Shown piece after piece: positions 1 through 9,239 of a stretch of 64,000 nt of DNA. A program made the position numbers and the translations under genes. The notes under the pieces were generated by a model, which worked only from the letters and a program-made list of their open reading frames with translations, was not told where the DNA came from and ran no database searches. Each line of letters starts with the position of its first letter. The stretch's first letter is position 1. Origin of the DNA: UBA685 sp049890115 (GTDB lineage Bacteria; Pseudomonadota; Alphaproteobacteria; Puniceispirillales; Puniceispirillaceae); contig JBMHCC010000047.1 of the NCBI GenBank assembly GCA_049890115.1, forward strand, positions 34,307-98,306, in the 5' to 3' direction.

Positions 1-1070
1 TGCAGGCTGGCATCGCCATTTTGCATGATCAGATTGGATGTGCCAGGTGAGGGACGCCCTGCCAAAGAACGGCTGGCATTGCCGGTTGGTGCTAAGCCTA
101 ATTGTGCGGCAGAGGATAAATCTAATAGCCAGCCTTGTAAGACACCATTTTCAACCAAAGTGCGCCGTGATACTGGCAAGGCATCACCATCAAAGGCACG
201 TGAACCTGGCCCGCGCGGCATGAGCGGGTCATCTGTCAGAGTGATGTTACTGCTGGCGATGACCTCTCCCATTTTATCTTTCAGAAAACTGGTGCCTCTG
301 GCGATCGCCGCCCCATTGATGGCAGAGGCAAAATGCCCTGCAATAGAGCGTGAGATACGATTATCAAAAATCACAGGAAAGCTGCCTGTTTTTGCAGATT
401 GTGCGCCAAGGCGTGCTAGTGTGCGTTTAGCGGCATTTGTGCCAACCTCTTCTGGTGATTTTAAATCTTCGGCAAAAACAGCAGAGGAATAATCATAATC
501 ACGTTGCATTTCACCATCTTTTTCAGCGATTACGACAGCTGAAAAGCCAAAAGATGAACGGCTATAGCCAGCTGAAAACCCATGTGTGCCAGCTATGAAA
601 ATATGGCTCTGAGATTGTGATGATGACCCGCCATCAGAATTCGTGATACCAGCTGGGGCTCTGGCAGCTTCTTCAGCTGCTAATGCCCAGTCAGTTAATG
701 TTTCAGTGTTGATATCGGTGCTATCATACATATCAAGATCTGGCAGATCTGTTGCTATCTGATCAGGGCGCGCCAAGATGGCATAAGGGTCATCAGGGCT
801 TGCTTTTGCCATTGCCACAGCACGCTGTGTCAATTCTGGAATAGCTTTTTCATCCAATTGACCAATCGAGATTGTTGCTGTTTTCTGACCAACAAAAACA
901 CGCAAGCCAGCCGCAAAATCTTCAGAACGTTCAACCGATTCTGTTTTGCCAAGGCGCACAGATACAGATGTGGAATGGCCAGTGCCAAGGGCAGCATCAG
1001 CTTGATCAGCACCTGCTTTTTTGGCGCCGTCCAATAATGCTTCGATAAGGATTTCATTTGTTTGTGTCAT
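1..1070 (-). CDS. pmbA: TldE/PmbA-family metalloprotease subunit (3' end outside window)
   Basis: The reverse strand reads open from an ATG at 1070 to the left edge, so the C-terminus is missing. The start MTQTNEILIEALLDGAKK and the later stretch GFSAGYSRSSFGFSA match the TldE/PmbA family. TldE pairs with TldD to form a cytoplasmic heteromeric protease that trims peptide precursors and unfolded peptides; TldE carries no HExxxH zinc site, and none is visible in the part present. Its partner tldD lies at 7538-8974 on the same strand, 6.4 kb away. The region upstream of the ATG has no strong ribosome binding site. It is divergent from argC. The family call is firm; the substrate is unknown. Confidence 0.9.
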   Translation of the reverse strand, partial: MTQTNEILIEALLDGAKKAGADQADAALGTGHSTSVSVRLGKTESVERSEDFAAGLRVFVGQKTATISIGQLDEKAIPELTQRAVAMAKASPDDPYAILARPDQIATDLPDLDMYDSTDINTETLTDWALAAEEAARAPAGITNSDGGSSSQSQSHIFIAGTHGFSAGYSRSSFGFSAVVIAEKDGEMQRDYDYSSAVFAEDLKSPEEVGTNAAKRTLARLGAQSAKTGSFPVIFDNRISRSIAGHFASAINGAAIARGTSFLKDKMGEVIASSNITLTDDPLMPRGPGSRAFDGDALPVSRRTLVENGVLQGWLLDLSSAAQLGLAPTGNASRSLAGRPSPGTSNLIMQNGDASL

Positions 1071-1209
1071 AGCTGTGTCACAATGCCTTTTTGCTGATCA
1101 ATCAGATAGGGTTACAGGCTGATACGCTCCATTCTTATCTGTCTAAACGATATCAGATGCGCAATCAACTTGCGCTTGCCTATGGTTTCGTTCTATCTGT
1201 GTAAGCATT

Positions 1210-2157
1210 ATGAAAAAGCAAATATTTATTGATGGTCACGTTGGTACGACAGGTCTGCAAGTTGCAGATAAGCTGATGCGCCATGATGATATCACCATTT
1301 TGAAAATTGATGATGATAAGCGTAAAGATGAAGCAGCACGCAAAGACATCTATGCTGCTAGTGATGCGGTCATTTTATGCTTGCCAGATGATGCCGCAAA
1401 AGCAGCTGTCCAGATGGCAGCTGAACTTGATATCATCATCATTGATGCGTCAACCGCACATCGGGTGAGTGATGATTTCACTTATGGCTTGCCAGAATTA
1501 ACAGCTGGTCATCGTGATAAGATTGCCAATGCGCGCCTTATCAGTAATCCTGGCTGCTATCCAACAGGTTTTTTAAGCTTGGTGAGACCGCTTCGTGATG
1601 CTGGCTTTCTAGCTGATGATGTGTTGCTAAATACATCAGCGGTAAGTGGCTATAGCGGCGGCGGTAATGCCCTTATTGCGTCATTTGAAGCTGGTGATGT
1701 GCCATCGCAATTTTCCTATGGGCATAATCTGGCTCATAAACATAATCCAGAGATGCAGAAATTCGCCAACCTGCAAACCGCACCTATTTTTATGCCATCA
1801 GTTGGGGATTTTGCCCAAGGCATGTTGGTTCATGTGCCTTTGCATCACAACCAGATGACCAGATCAGCCACAGCAGATGATATTGCCCAGATATATCAGG
1901 CACATTTTGCGCAATCAGATGTGATCACCGCCTATGATGGCAATGATACCAGCCAGCTGACTGAAAAAGGATTTTTGGCTGCTGATGGTCTTGCTGGCAA
2001 AGATAGGCTTGAAATCTTTACCTTTAGCAATCATGACACAGGTCACATCTGGCTGACAGCACGACTTGATAATCTTGGCAAAGGCGCATCAGGTGCAGCT
2101 GTGCAGAATATGAATATCGCACTAGGTATGGCTGAAACAGCTGGATTGTCTTTGTGA
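1210..2157 (+). CDS. argC: N-acetyl-gamma-glutamyl-phosphate reductase
   Basis: ArgC reduces N-acetyl-glutamyl phosphate to the semialdehyde with NADPH, the third step of arginine biosynthesis in the cytoplasm. The protein has 315 residues, the length of the short (type 2) ArgC group. An N-terminal nucleotide-binding glycine motif (GHVGTTG, residues 9-15) and the catalytic cysteine in SNPGCYPTG (Cys116) are visible, followed by the SAVSGYSGGG stretch typical of the family. An unknown gene follows after only 10 bases, suggesting cotranscription. The Shine-Dalgarno upstream of the ATG is weak. Confidence 0.95.
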   Translation: MKKQIFIDGHVGTTGLQVADKLMRHDDITILKIDDDKRKDEAARKDIYAASDAVILCLPDDAAKAAVQMAAELDIIIIDASTAHRVSDDFTYGLPELTAGHRDKIANARLISNPGCYPTGFLSLVRPLRDAGFLADDVLLNTSAVSGYSGGGNALIASFEAGDVPSQFSYGHNLAHKHNPEMQKFANLQTAPIFMPSVGDFAQGMLVHVPLHHNQMTRSATADDIAQIYQAHFAQSDVITAYDGNDTSQLTEKGFLAADGLAGKDRLEIFTFSNHDTGHIWLTARLDNLGKGASGAAVQNMNIALGMAETAGLSL

Positions 2158-2167
2158 TAGGGGTCTT

Positions 2168-2959
2168 ATGAGCCATTTCACCAGCTTTCAACCTTTTGCC
2201 ATTGAACCTCTTAGTGATGCTGAAAGAGCTAGCCATTATCCCTATCAGGCACCTGAGACAGCTTTTGTCATAGATGCTGGTCAATGCCGTCCTTTGGGTG
2301 AGGCAGATTATGAGGCATTAAGCGATAGAACAGCGTTATTGTCGGTCGGCTCTAATCGGGCGCCAGCGCAGCTTTTGCGGAAATTTGGCAATGAGGCAGT
2401 GCTCTATGTGACGCCAGCTAGATTACATGATTGTGACATTATCCATAGTGCGTGTTTTTCCTATTATGGTGCGGTGCCTTGTTCTGCCTATCCAGTTAAA
2501 GGCACATCAATCATGCTGAATGCCGTTTGGCTTACCCCAGCCCAGCTCGCCATTATGCATGATACAGAAGCTGTTGGGACAGCCTATGATTTTTGTGGCT
2601 GGCATAAGGATGTGGTCAAACTAGATGCGCCAATCCAGCCACAGCGTATTTATGGTTATGCCACACGTCTTGGCACATTTTGTGATGAGGCGCATCACCC
2701 CTTTGCCTTGTCAGCTCTGTCAGCAAAAGGACGCCGCCTGACAGCTCTATCACAGCTGCAGGCTCGCCAATTGTTATATCAGCGTCTACCAGCTGAGTTG
2801 CAAAGAGCTAATCTGGACGCTTTTATGAGCCAGCTTTTGGCAGATAAGATATTTCGCCGTGAGGTCAATCAGCATCTGGCAATGTCAGCTATGCCAATTC
2901 CAGATGGGCCTTGGGATATTTTGCCAGCCACAACAGATAAGGCAGATCAGTTTTTATAA
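2168..2959 (+). CDS. Conserved hypothetical protein, possible gamma-glutamylcyclotransferase-like fold
   Basis: This gene encodes 263 residues that I cannot assign with confidence. No signal peptide or membrane segment is visible, so it is probably cytoplasmic. The segment LLSVGSNRAPAQLLRKFG (about residues 58-75) resembles the YGSN-like nucleotide of gamma-glutamylcyclotransferase/AIG2-like folds, but the rest does not let me confirm that fold. The region around residues 92-115 has scattered Cys and His (HDCDIIHSACFSYYG). It starts 10 bases after argC with a GGGG-containing ribosome site and is therefore probably in the argC transcript. It converges on ubiA. An arginine or glutathione link would be guesswork. 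Confidence 0.6.
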   Translation: MSHFTSFQPFAIEPLSDAERASHYPYQAPETAFVIDAGQCRPLGEADYEALSDRTALLSVGSNRAPAQLLRKFGNEAVLYVTPARLHDCDIIHSACFSYYGAVPCSAYPVKGTSIMLNAVWLTPAQLAIMHDTEAVGTAYDFCGWHKDVVKLDAPIQPQRIYGYATRLGTFCDEAHHPFALSALSAKGRRLTALSQLQARQLLYQRLPAELQRANLDAFMSQLLADKIFRREVNQHLAMSAMPIPDGPWDILPATTDKADQFL

Positions 2960-2974
2960 TCAGTGATGATGTGA

Positions 2975-3913
2975 TTAACCAGCGATAAGCTGCACTAGCA
3001 TGCCAGCACAAAGCAGCAGCCCAGCATCTCGGTTAGATTTGAAAAGGCGCAAGGCCTGGCGTGGGTCATCTTCTTGAATGCGCACCACCTGCCAGACAAG
3101 ATGCGCTGCCATCGCACACCAACCAGCTGCCCAAAATGACAAGCCAAATTTCAGATAAAAACCGATATAAAATGCCAAAACTGCTAGGAAGTAAAAACGC
3201 AAAACACCTTTGGCAATCTTTCCTTTCATTGCCAGTGCAGATGATTTCACCCCGATTTTGACATCATCTGCCATATCTTGGATTGCATAGATGGTATCAT
3301 AGCCAATCACCCAAAATACGCATCCACAATAAAGCCAGATACTTGTGCTATCTGGCCAGCTATCAGTTTGGCTGATTTGGCCAAGCCATATCCCCCAGCT
3401 AAATGTCAGACCAAGCATAGCTTGCGGCCAAAAGGTAAAACGTTTGAATAGGGGGTAGGCGATGATAAAGGGCGCAGATGCGATCCCAAAAATCCATGCC
3501 TTAAGGGGTAATTGTAATAAGATAAACAAGCCAATAAGGCACAAAATGGCAAGTAAAGTCAGAGCTGCACCAAGCCCAAGCTGACCAGAGGCGATGGGGC
3601 GGCTTGATGTGCGGGCGATTTTGCCATCAATATCCCTGTCCCATAAATCATTGATAATGCAACCAGCAGCACGCATCGCAACAGCGCCTATGAAAAAATA
3701 AAAAAGCATTGGGACAGCAGCAATGACACTATCTGCATAGGTTAGAATTGACCACCAACCAGGCAGAAGCAAAAGCCACCAGCCAATAGGCCTGTCTAGG
3801 CGCATGATAATGATAGCAGGATGTAAGGCCGCAGGAAAATGAGCCCAAATCCCTGTTAGTTGAATATCTGAATGCTGATTTTGACGCGTATTATGATGTG
3901 ATGAATCTGCCAT
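2975..3913 (-). CDS. ubiA: 4-hydroxybenzoate polyprenyltransferase
   Basis: UbiA attaches the polyprenyl tail to 4-hydroxybenzoate in ubiquinone synthesis and sits in the cytoplasmic membrane. The 312-residue product is largely hydrophobic with many membrane segments. The first Asp-rich motif is INDLWDRDID (Asn88, Asp89, Asp92, Asp96) and the second is YAIQDMADD near residues 209-217; both bind Mg-diphosphate in this family. The first 20-25 residues are polar and His-rich, an extension before the usual start of homology. The gene is divergent from rsmE, an arrangement often seen in alphaproteobacteria. Confidence 0.93.
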   Translation of the reverse strand: MADSSHHNTRQNQHSDIQLTGIWAHFPAALHPAIIIMRLDRPIGWWLLLLPGWWSILTYADSVIAAVPMLFYFFIGAVAMRAAGCIINDLWDRDIDGKIARTSSRPIASGQLGLGAALTLLAILCLIGLFILLQLPLKAWIFGIASAPFIIAYPLFKRFTFWPQAMLGLTFSWGIWLGQISQTDSWPDSTSIWLYCGCVFWVIGYDTIYAIQDMADDVKIGVKSSALAMKGKIAKGVLRFYFLAVLAFYIGFYLKFGLSFWAAGWCAMAAHLVWQVVRIQEDDPRQALRLFKSNRDAGLLLCAGMLVQLIAG

Positions 3914-4043
3914 ATTACATCATCTAGCTTGTCCTATGAAAGCTGGCAAGAGGCTTTTGGTTGCGAAACAGCGTCATTTGACCTTGGCTAGGGGGGTTGT
4001 GTTTTGCTTGCAATTTTAATCCGTCATCCCTACCTAGAAAGCT

Positions 4044-4802
4044 ATGGATAAAAGACATTCCCAGATTAGACTATTTTGCGATGCACCACTTCATGATGGG
4101 GCAGATATTTTGCTTGGCAAAGATCAGGCTCATTATCTTCATACAGTCATGCGCAAATCAGTTGGCACACAGATTGCCTTATTTAATGGTAAAGATGGGT
4201 GTTTTTTATCTGAAATTACCGAGCTATCGCGTAAATCTGCCACTATACGCTGTTTGTCTCTGCAAGAGCAGCAATGGTATAGTCCTGATATTTGGCTGCT
4301 ATTTGCGCCTGTGAAAAAAGCCAGACTTGATTTTATGGCGCAAAGGGCAACAGAGCTTGGTGCATCTGTCATCTGGCCTGTCAAAACAGATTATACCCAA
4401 GTGAAAATGATGAAGGATGAACGCCTTCAGGCAAATGCTATTGAAGCAGCAGAGCAGACAGAACGTCTTGATATTCCAGAAATTCGGCCTTTTACCAATT
4501 TGCAGGATGTGCTAGCCGATTGGCCAGATGATAGAGTTTTATTATTTTGTGATGAACGATTATCTGAACAGGGTAAAAAAACTGATCAGCCTTATCAGGC
4601 GCATCGTATCTTAAATGAGATGACGCTTGAAAAGTGTGCTATCCTTGTTGGACCAGAGGGGGGATTTTCAATGGCTGAAAAAGAACAGATTGACGCTTTA
4701 CCATCATCTGTTGGATTATCTCTTGGCCCTCGCATTTTACGCGCAGATACAGCAGCATTAGCAGCCCTTAGCGTGGTTCAGGCCATTAAGGGTGATTGGT
4801 GA
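4044..4802 (+). CDS. rsmE: 16S rRNA (uracil1498-N3)-methyltransferase
   Basis: RsmE methylates U1498 of 16S rRNA in the assembled small subunit using SAM. The 252-residue length is normal. The SPOUT-class signature is clear: LVGPEGGFS (GPEGG at 203-207) and SLGPRILRADTAALA (about 226-240), which form the knotted SAM site. RATELGASVIWPV near residues 101-113 is also typical. It is followed after about 57 bases by gshA on the same strand. Confidence 0.95.
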   Translation: MDKRHSQIRLFCDAPLHDGADILLGKDQAHYLHTVMRKSVGTQIALFNGKDGCFLSEITELSRKSATIRCLSLQEQQWYSPDIWLLFAPVKKARLDFMAQRATELGASVIWPVKTDYTQVKMMKDERLQANAIEAAEQTERLDIPEIRPFTNLQDVLADWPDDRVLLFCDERLSEQGKKTDQPYQAHRILNEMTLEKCAILVGPEGGFSMAEKEQIDALPSSVGLSLGPRILRADTAALAALSVVQAIKGDW

Positions 4803-4859
4803 TAATGCCTCATATTTCTATCTTCTCTAACCATTCATTATGAATAGAATCACGTTGCT

Positions 4860-6218
4860 ATGAATTCTTACACTCATATTTCCACCTTGAAAGAGCATTA
4901 TATTAACTGGCTTGCCAAAGGTGAAACAGCAGATAAAGATTGGCGCATTGGCACAGAACATGAAAAATTTCTGTTTCATCGTGGCAGCTTTGCCCCTGTG
5001 GCTTATGAAGGTGAAAATGGCATTGGGGCATTATTACGTCATCTGCATGATCGTTATGGCTGGCAAGCAATTACAGAAAAAGGCAATATCATTGCGCTAA
5101 AAGATGATGCTGGTGGCTCTATTACCCTTGAGCCTGGCGGACAGTTCGAGCTATCTGGTGCGCCATTGGAAAATCTGCATCAGACCTGCCGTGAGACAGG
5201 TAAGCATCTGAAGATTATGAAAGAGGCTGTTGCTGAATTTAACTTATGCATGCTTGGGGTTGGGTTTCAGCCGAAATGGGGCAGGGATGATATCTCATTC
5301 ATGCCAAAAGGCCGCTATGACATTATGAGCCGCTATATGCCGAAAAAAGGTAATCTTGGCCTTGATATGATGAAGCGCTCTTGCACAGTGCAGGTCAATC
5401 TGGATTATCGTGATGAAAGCGATATGCGCCGTAAATTCAGAACATCACTAGCATTACAGCCTGTTGCCACAGCCTTATTTGCCAATTCGCCATTTAAAGA
5501 TGGCAAACCATCTGGCTTGCTATCAACCAGAGCGCAGGCTTGGACAGATACAGACCCTGATAGATGTGGTGTGCCTGCTTGTGTATTTGACCCTGCTTTT
5601 GGCTATGAGCAATGGATTGATTATATCCTTGATGTTCCTATGTATTTTTTACATCGCGGTGATGATTATCTGGATGTGGCAGGGCTGTCTTTTCATGATT
5701 TTATGGAAGGCAAGCTGCCTGGCTATCAAGGCCAATTACCAACCATTGATGATTTTGCCGATCATATCACAACAGCGTTTCCAGAAGTCCGTTTGAAAGG
5801 CTATCTTGAAATGCGCGGGGCAGATAGTGGGCCATGGAATGCTATTTGTGCGCTGCCAGCCTTGTGGGTTGGTTTATTATATGATGAAACGGCTCTTGGT
5901 GAGGCAGAAGCATTGGTGAGCTCTGTGTCAGCAGATGATGTGATGGCAGCGCGCCTTGATGTTGCCAAAAATGGTCTGCGGGCGCGCCTTGGTAATCAGG
6001 ATGTTTCCTATCTTGCCAAAAGAATGGTCGAGATAGCTGCTGATGGGCTGAGACGCCGCCATGTTCTTGATGATAATGGTGAGGATGAACAGAAATTCCT
6101 GCGGCCTTTGCAAGATATTATTGCCTCTGGCCAGACACCAGCTGATAAGATGTTGGCATCATTTGAAAATGAATGGCAGGGCGACATTGATAATGTCTTC
6201 CGTGATCATCATTTCTAG
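4860..6218 (+). CDS. gshA: Glutamate-cysteine ligase (alphaproteobacterial/plant type)
   Basis: This enzyme makes gamma-glutamylcysteine, the first and rate-limiting step of glutathione synthesis. The 452 residues match the plant/alphaproteobacterial class rather than the enterobacterial GshA. IGTEHEKFLF (residues 30-39) is the conserved N-terminal glutamate/ATP site, LEPGGQFELSGAP is the family core, and MKRSCTVQVNLDY follows in the middle. No membrane segments are present. It lies directly downstream of rsmE. Confidence 0.95.
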   Translation: MNSYTHISTLKEHYINWLAKGETADKDWRIGTEHEKFLFHRGSFAPVAYEGENGIGALLRHLHDRYGWQAITEKGNIIALKDDAGGSITLEPGGQFELSGAPLENLHQTCRETGKHLKIMKEAVAEFNLCMLGVGFQPKWGRDDISFMPKGRYDIMSRYMPKKGNLGLDMMKRSCTVQVNLDYRDESDMRRKFRTSLALQPVATALFANSPFKDGKPSGLLSTRAQAWTDTDPDRCGVPACVFDPAFGYEQWIDYILDVPMYFLHRGDDYLDVAGLSFHDFMEGKLPGYQGQLPTIDDFADHITTAFPEVRLKGYLEMRGADSGPWNAICALPALWVGLLYDETALGEAEALVSSVSADDVMAARLDVAKNGLRARLGNQDVSYLAKRMVEIAADGLRRRHVLDDNGEDEQKFLRPLQDIIASGQTPADKMLASFENEWQGDIDNVFRDHHF

Positions 6219-6273
6219 GGTAGTTAGACTATCCCACGCTAACATACTGAACCCAGAAGAGCTGCTTTAATCA

Positions 6274-7515
6274 ATGACAGATACCGTCATGCCACGTTTC
6301 TTAATGCCAACCTTATTGATGATTGTCTTTGTCAATTTTGTTGGGGTTGGCGCGCTTATTCCTATTCTGCCTTATACTGTTATTGATGAGCTTGGTTATT
6401 CTGAAACAGTGATGACTAGCCTGCTGGCTTCTTTTTCGCTGGCTATGTTTATCGGCAATCCATTATTGGGGCGGTTATCTGATCTGATTGGCCGGAAAAC
6501 TGTGTTGCTAAGCTCGCTTGCTATTGGGGCAGCATCTCATCTGGTATTTGCCTTTTCAAATGACATTATCGTGCTGTTTGCGGCACGGATTGTGGCTGGT
6601 TTTGCCTTTGGTAATATTGGTGTGATTCAGGCCATTATCGCTGATCAATCAGCCCCGCAAGATAGAGCCAAATATATGGGTTTTATGGGGGCTTTTATTG
6701 GAGCTGGTTTTGTGTTTGGGCCAGCGATTGGCGGCCTTCTAAGTGGTATTGGCAGCGGCCCTTTGCATCAGGCACCCTTTTTATTAGCAGGGATTTTCAC
6801 AATTCTATCTGCTTTATTATGTCTACGACTGCCATCTATGCCAGCATCATCCACCAGCCATGCTAGCTCAGAAGATAAGACTAAAAAGACAGGCAGTTTC
6901 CAGAGTTTGCTTGTGATGTTACGCGGACCGCTTGGGCTATTTGCACTGGCATTTTTCCTCCTGAATTTGTCATTTTCGCAAGTGGAAGCCTCATTTGTTT
7001 TGCTTCTCAAAGATTTGCTTGATTTTGGTGCCACAGATACAGGCTGGCTTTTTACCTATGTTGGTGTTTGCATCATCATTGTCCAAGGCGGTCTGATTAG
7101 CCCTGTTGTCAAACGATTTGGTGAAATGCCGACCATCATTGGTGGGGCTAGCTGTCTTACCGCAGGTCAGGTGATGACAGCCTTACTAGGTTTTGGCCTT
7201 TTGGCTAATCTGAATGCCACTTTTGCTATTGTCATGATCTGCACCACGATTGTGTGTGTTGGCTTTGCCTTTACCAATCCCACCTTGTCATCATCTGCTT
7301 CTAAGGCAGCACGCTCCGATGAGATGGGTGGCTCACTTGGTTTGGTGCAGGGGTTTGGCTCATTGGGACAGGTGATTGGCCTGACGGCTGCAGGCCCGCT
7401 TTACGCCACAGGTGGCGGCGGCTTATCATTTGGTGTTGGGGGCGTGATCAGCCTGATTTTGGTGGTGATTGTGATCGGGATTAGCTGGCGTTCATCACAG
7501 CCAGCCACCCCTTGA
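6274..7515 (+). CDS. Major facilitator superfamily transporter, TetA/multidrug-efflux-like
   Basis: The 413-residue product has about 12 hydrophobic segments split by a polar loop near residues 190-215, as in drug/proton antiporters of the major facilitator superfamily. Motif A is clear between helices 2 and 3 (GRLSDLIGRK, residues 66-75). The general layout resembles the TetA/class-H+ antiporter branch, which usually exports small molecules. The substrate cannot be read from sequence. The gene converges on tldD with a 22-base gap. Confidence 0.82.
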   Translation: MTDTVMPRFLMPTLLMIVFVNFVGVGALIPILPYTVIDELGYSETVMTSLLASFSLAMFIGNPLLGRLSDLIGRKTVLLSSLAIGAASHLVFAFSNDIIVLFAARIVAGFAFGNIGVIQAIIADQSAPQDRAKYMGFMGAFIGAGFVFGPAIGGLLSGIGSGPLHQAPFLLAGIFTILSALLCLRLPSMPASSTSHASSEDKTKKTGSFQSLLVMLRGPLGLFALAFFLLNLSFSQVEASFVLLLKDLLDFGATDTGWLFTYVGVCIIIVQGGLISPVVKRFGEMPTIIGGASCLTAGQVMTALLGFGLLANLNATFAIVMICTTIVCVGFAFTNPTLSSSASKAARSDEMGGSLGLVQGFGSLGQVIGLTAAGPLYATGGGGLSFGVGGVISLILVVIVIGISWRSSQPATP

Positions 7516-7537
7516 TAATCACGCATAAACCAGCCAA

Positions 7538-8974
7538 TTAGGCAGCTGTACCACCAACCGTAATGCCGCCCATTTTCAAGGTTGGCTGACCCACCCCAAC
7601 AGGGACAGATTGGCCAGCCTTGCCACAAGTGCCAACACCGCGATCAAGCGCTAAATCATTGCCTATCATATCAATTTTTGACATCGCATCAGGGCCATTG
7701 CCTATTAAAGTTGCGCCTTTGACAGGGGCCCCAATTTTGCCATCTTCAATCAGATAGGCTTCTGAGGCAGAAAAAACAAATTTGCCAGAGGTGATATCAA
7801 CCTGACCGCCACCAAAATTAACAGCATAAAGACCTTTTTTGCTCGATGCGATGATTTCCTCTGGGTCATGGTCGCCAGAGCTCATGAAGGTATTGGTCAT
7901 GCGCGGCATTGGCAAATGCGCATAAGATTGCCGTCTGCCATTGCCAGTTGGGTCAACGCTCATTAGGCGGGCATTTTGGCGATCTTGCATATAGCCTTTC
8001 AGAATGCCATCTTCGATAAGCACAGTTGATGATGTTTTGGTGCCTTCATCATCAATGGTTAAAGAGCCGCGCCTATCTGCCATTGTGCCATCATCAATGA
8101 CAGTGACCCCTTTTGAGGCAACTTGGTCACCAACACGTCCTGAGAAAATAGATGTGCCTTTGCGGTTAAAATCACCTTCTAATCCATGGCCAACAGCTTC
8201 ATGTAGCATCACGCCAGGCCAGCCAGGGCCAAGCACAACAGGCATCTCACCTGCTGGGGCTGCGATACTATCAAGGCCAAGACATGCCAGGCGCAACGCT
8301 TCGTCAATCTCTGCCTGCCAGACATCTTCTTCTAAAAATGAGCTAAGCAACATACGCCCACCAGTGCCGCTAGAGCCTGATTCCATACGTCCATTTTCTT
8401 CAACAACCACAGAGACATTCAGCCTGACAAGCGGTCTGATATCGGCAAAGCGGCTGCCGCCTGCGCGGATAATCTGCACAGCTTGCCATGAGGTAGCAAG
8501 GCTGGCGCTGACTTGGCGCACACGCGAATCACGTGCTCTGGCGGCAGCATCAATTTTCTGCAAGATCTCGACCTTTTTTTCAAAAGGTGTCGCTGCCAGC
8601 GGATTTTCGCTTGTATATAATGGTTCATTTGGCTGCGCAGCAGGGGCAAGAGACATCGTGCCTGAATAGCCGCTGGTAACTGCACGCACAGTGTTAACCG
8701 CTCTGTCCAGTGCCTCTTGTGATAATTCGCCAGAATGGGCAAAGGCATCTGCTTCGCCAATAATGGCACGCAAGCCAAAGCCTGTTTCTTGTTCATAGCT
8801 AGCAGATTTCAGCCTGCCATCATCAAAGCCGAGCATTTCAGCATGGCGTGATTCTAGGAATAAATCGCCATCATCTGTGCCTGCTAGGGCTGTTTCCACC
8901 TTGGTCATTGTCTTGTCCAGATCAAATTGACCTGAGGTAAAGAAAATATCATCTGTCTGGCTAAGATAATCCAT
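7538..8974 (-). CDS. tldD: Metalloprotease TldD
   Basis: TldD is the zinc-bearing subunit of the TldD/TldE peptidase complex in the cytoplasm. The zinc motif HEAVGH is at residues 258-263 followed by GLEGD, and a further conserved Cys lies in GTCGKAGQ near residue 452. Length (478) is typical. The ATG at 8974 is preceded by AGAGG at a suitable distance. It is divergent from coxB, a common alphaproteobacterial arrangement. The partner pmbA is at the left edge of the window. Confidence 0.96.
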   Translation of the reverse strand: MDYLSQTDDIFFTSGQFDLDKTMTKVETALAGTDDGDLFLESRHAEMLGFDDGRLKSASYEQETGFGLRAIIGEADAFAHSGELSQEALDRAVNTVRAVTSGYSGTMSLAPAAQPNEPLYTSENPLAATPFEKKVEILQKIDAAARARDSRVRQVSASLATSWQAVQIIRAGGSRFADIRPLVRLNVSVVVEENGRMESGSSGTGGRMLLSSFLEEDVWQAEIDEALRLACLGLDSIAAPAGEMPVVLGPGWPGVMLHEAVGHGLEGDFNRKGTSIFSGRVGDQVASKGVTVIDDGTMADRRGSLTIDDEGTKTSSTVLIEDGILKGYMQDRQNARLMSVDPTGNGRRQSYAHLPMPRMTNTFMSSGDHDPEEIIASSKKGLYAVNFGGGQVDITSGKFVFSASEAYLIEDGKIGAPVKGATLIGNGPDAMSKIDMIGNDLALDRGVGTCGKAGQSVPVGVGQPTLKMGGITVGGTAA

Positions 8975-9239
8975 ACGGGCCTCTTTGTTTTTTTGCTCTG
9001 TGTATTGTTATATAATGCACTAAAAATCACGAATTTCAGTCAAAAATATGGCGGTATTATTATCTGGTTTCAAGTGGAGATGCAAAAATCCGCGACAGGC
9101 GGTCGCACAGGGCTTTTCATCTAGAGAAAAAGGCGTTACAAAACGATACATTTTAATAGAACTGGGCAATCTATCAATGATAGGTGAGAAGGGGATATTA
9201 AGGGGATCGGATTTAGACTGAATAATTGGGGGAGACGTT

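Noticed and set aside
25..492. Plus-strand open frame at the left edge
   Set aside because: It is antisense to pmbA, whose reverse-strand translation matches the TldE family throughout.
8004..8669. Plus-strand open frame opposite tldD
   Set aside because: It lies wholly inside tldD, which has a clear HExxxH motif and good start; the antisense product is Ser/Pro/Arg-rich with no recognisable features.
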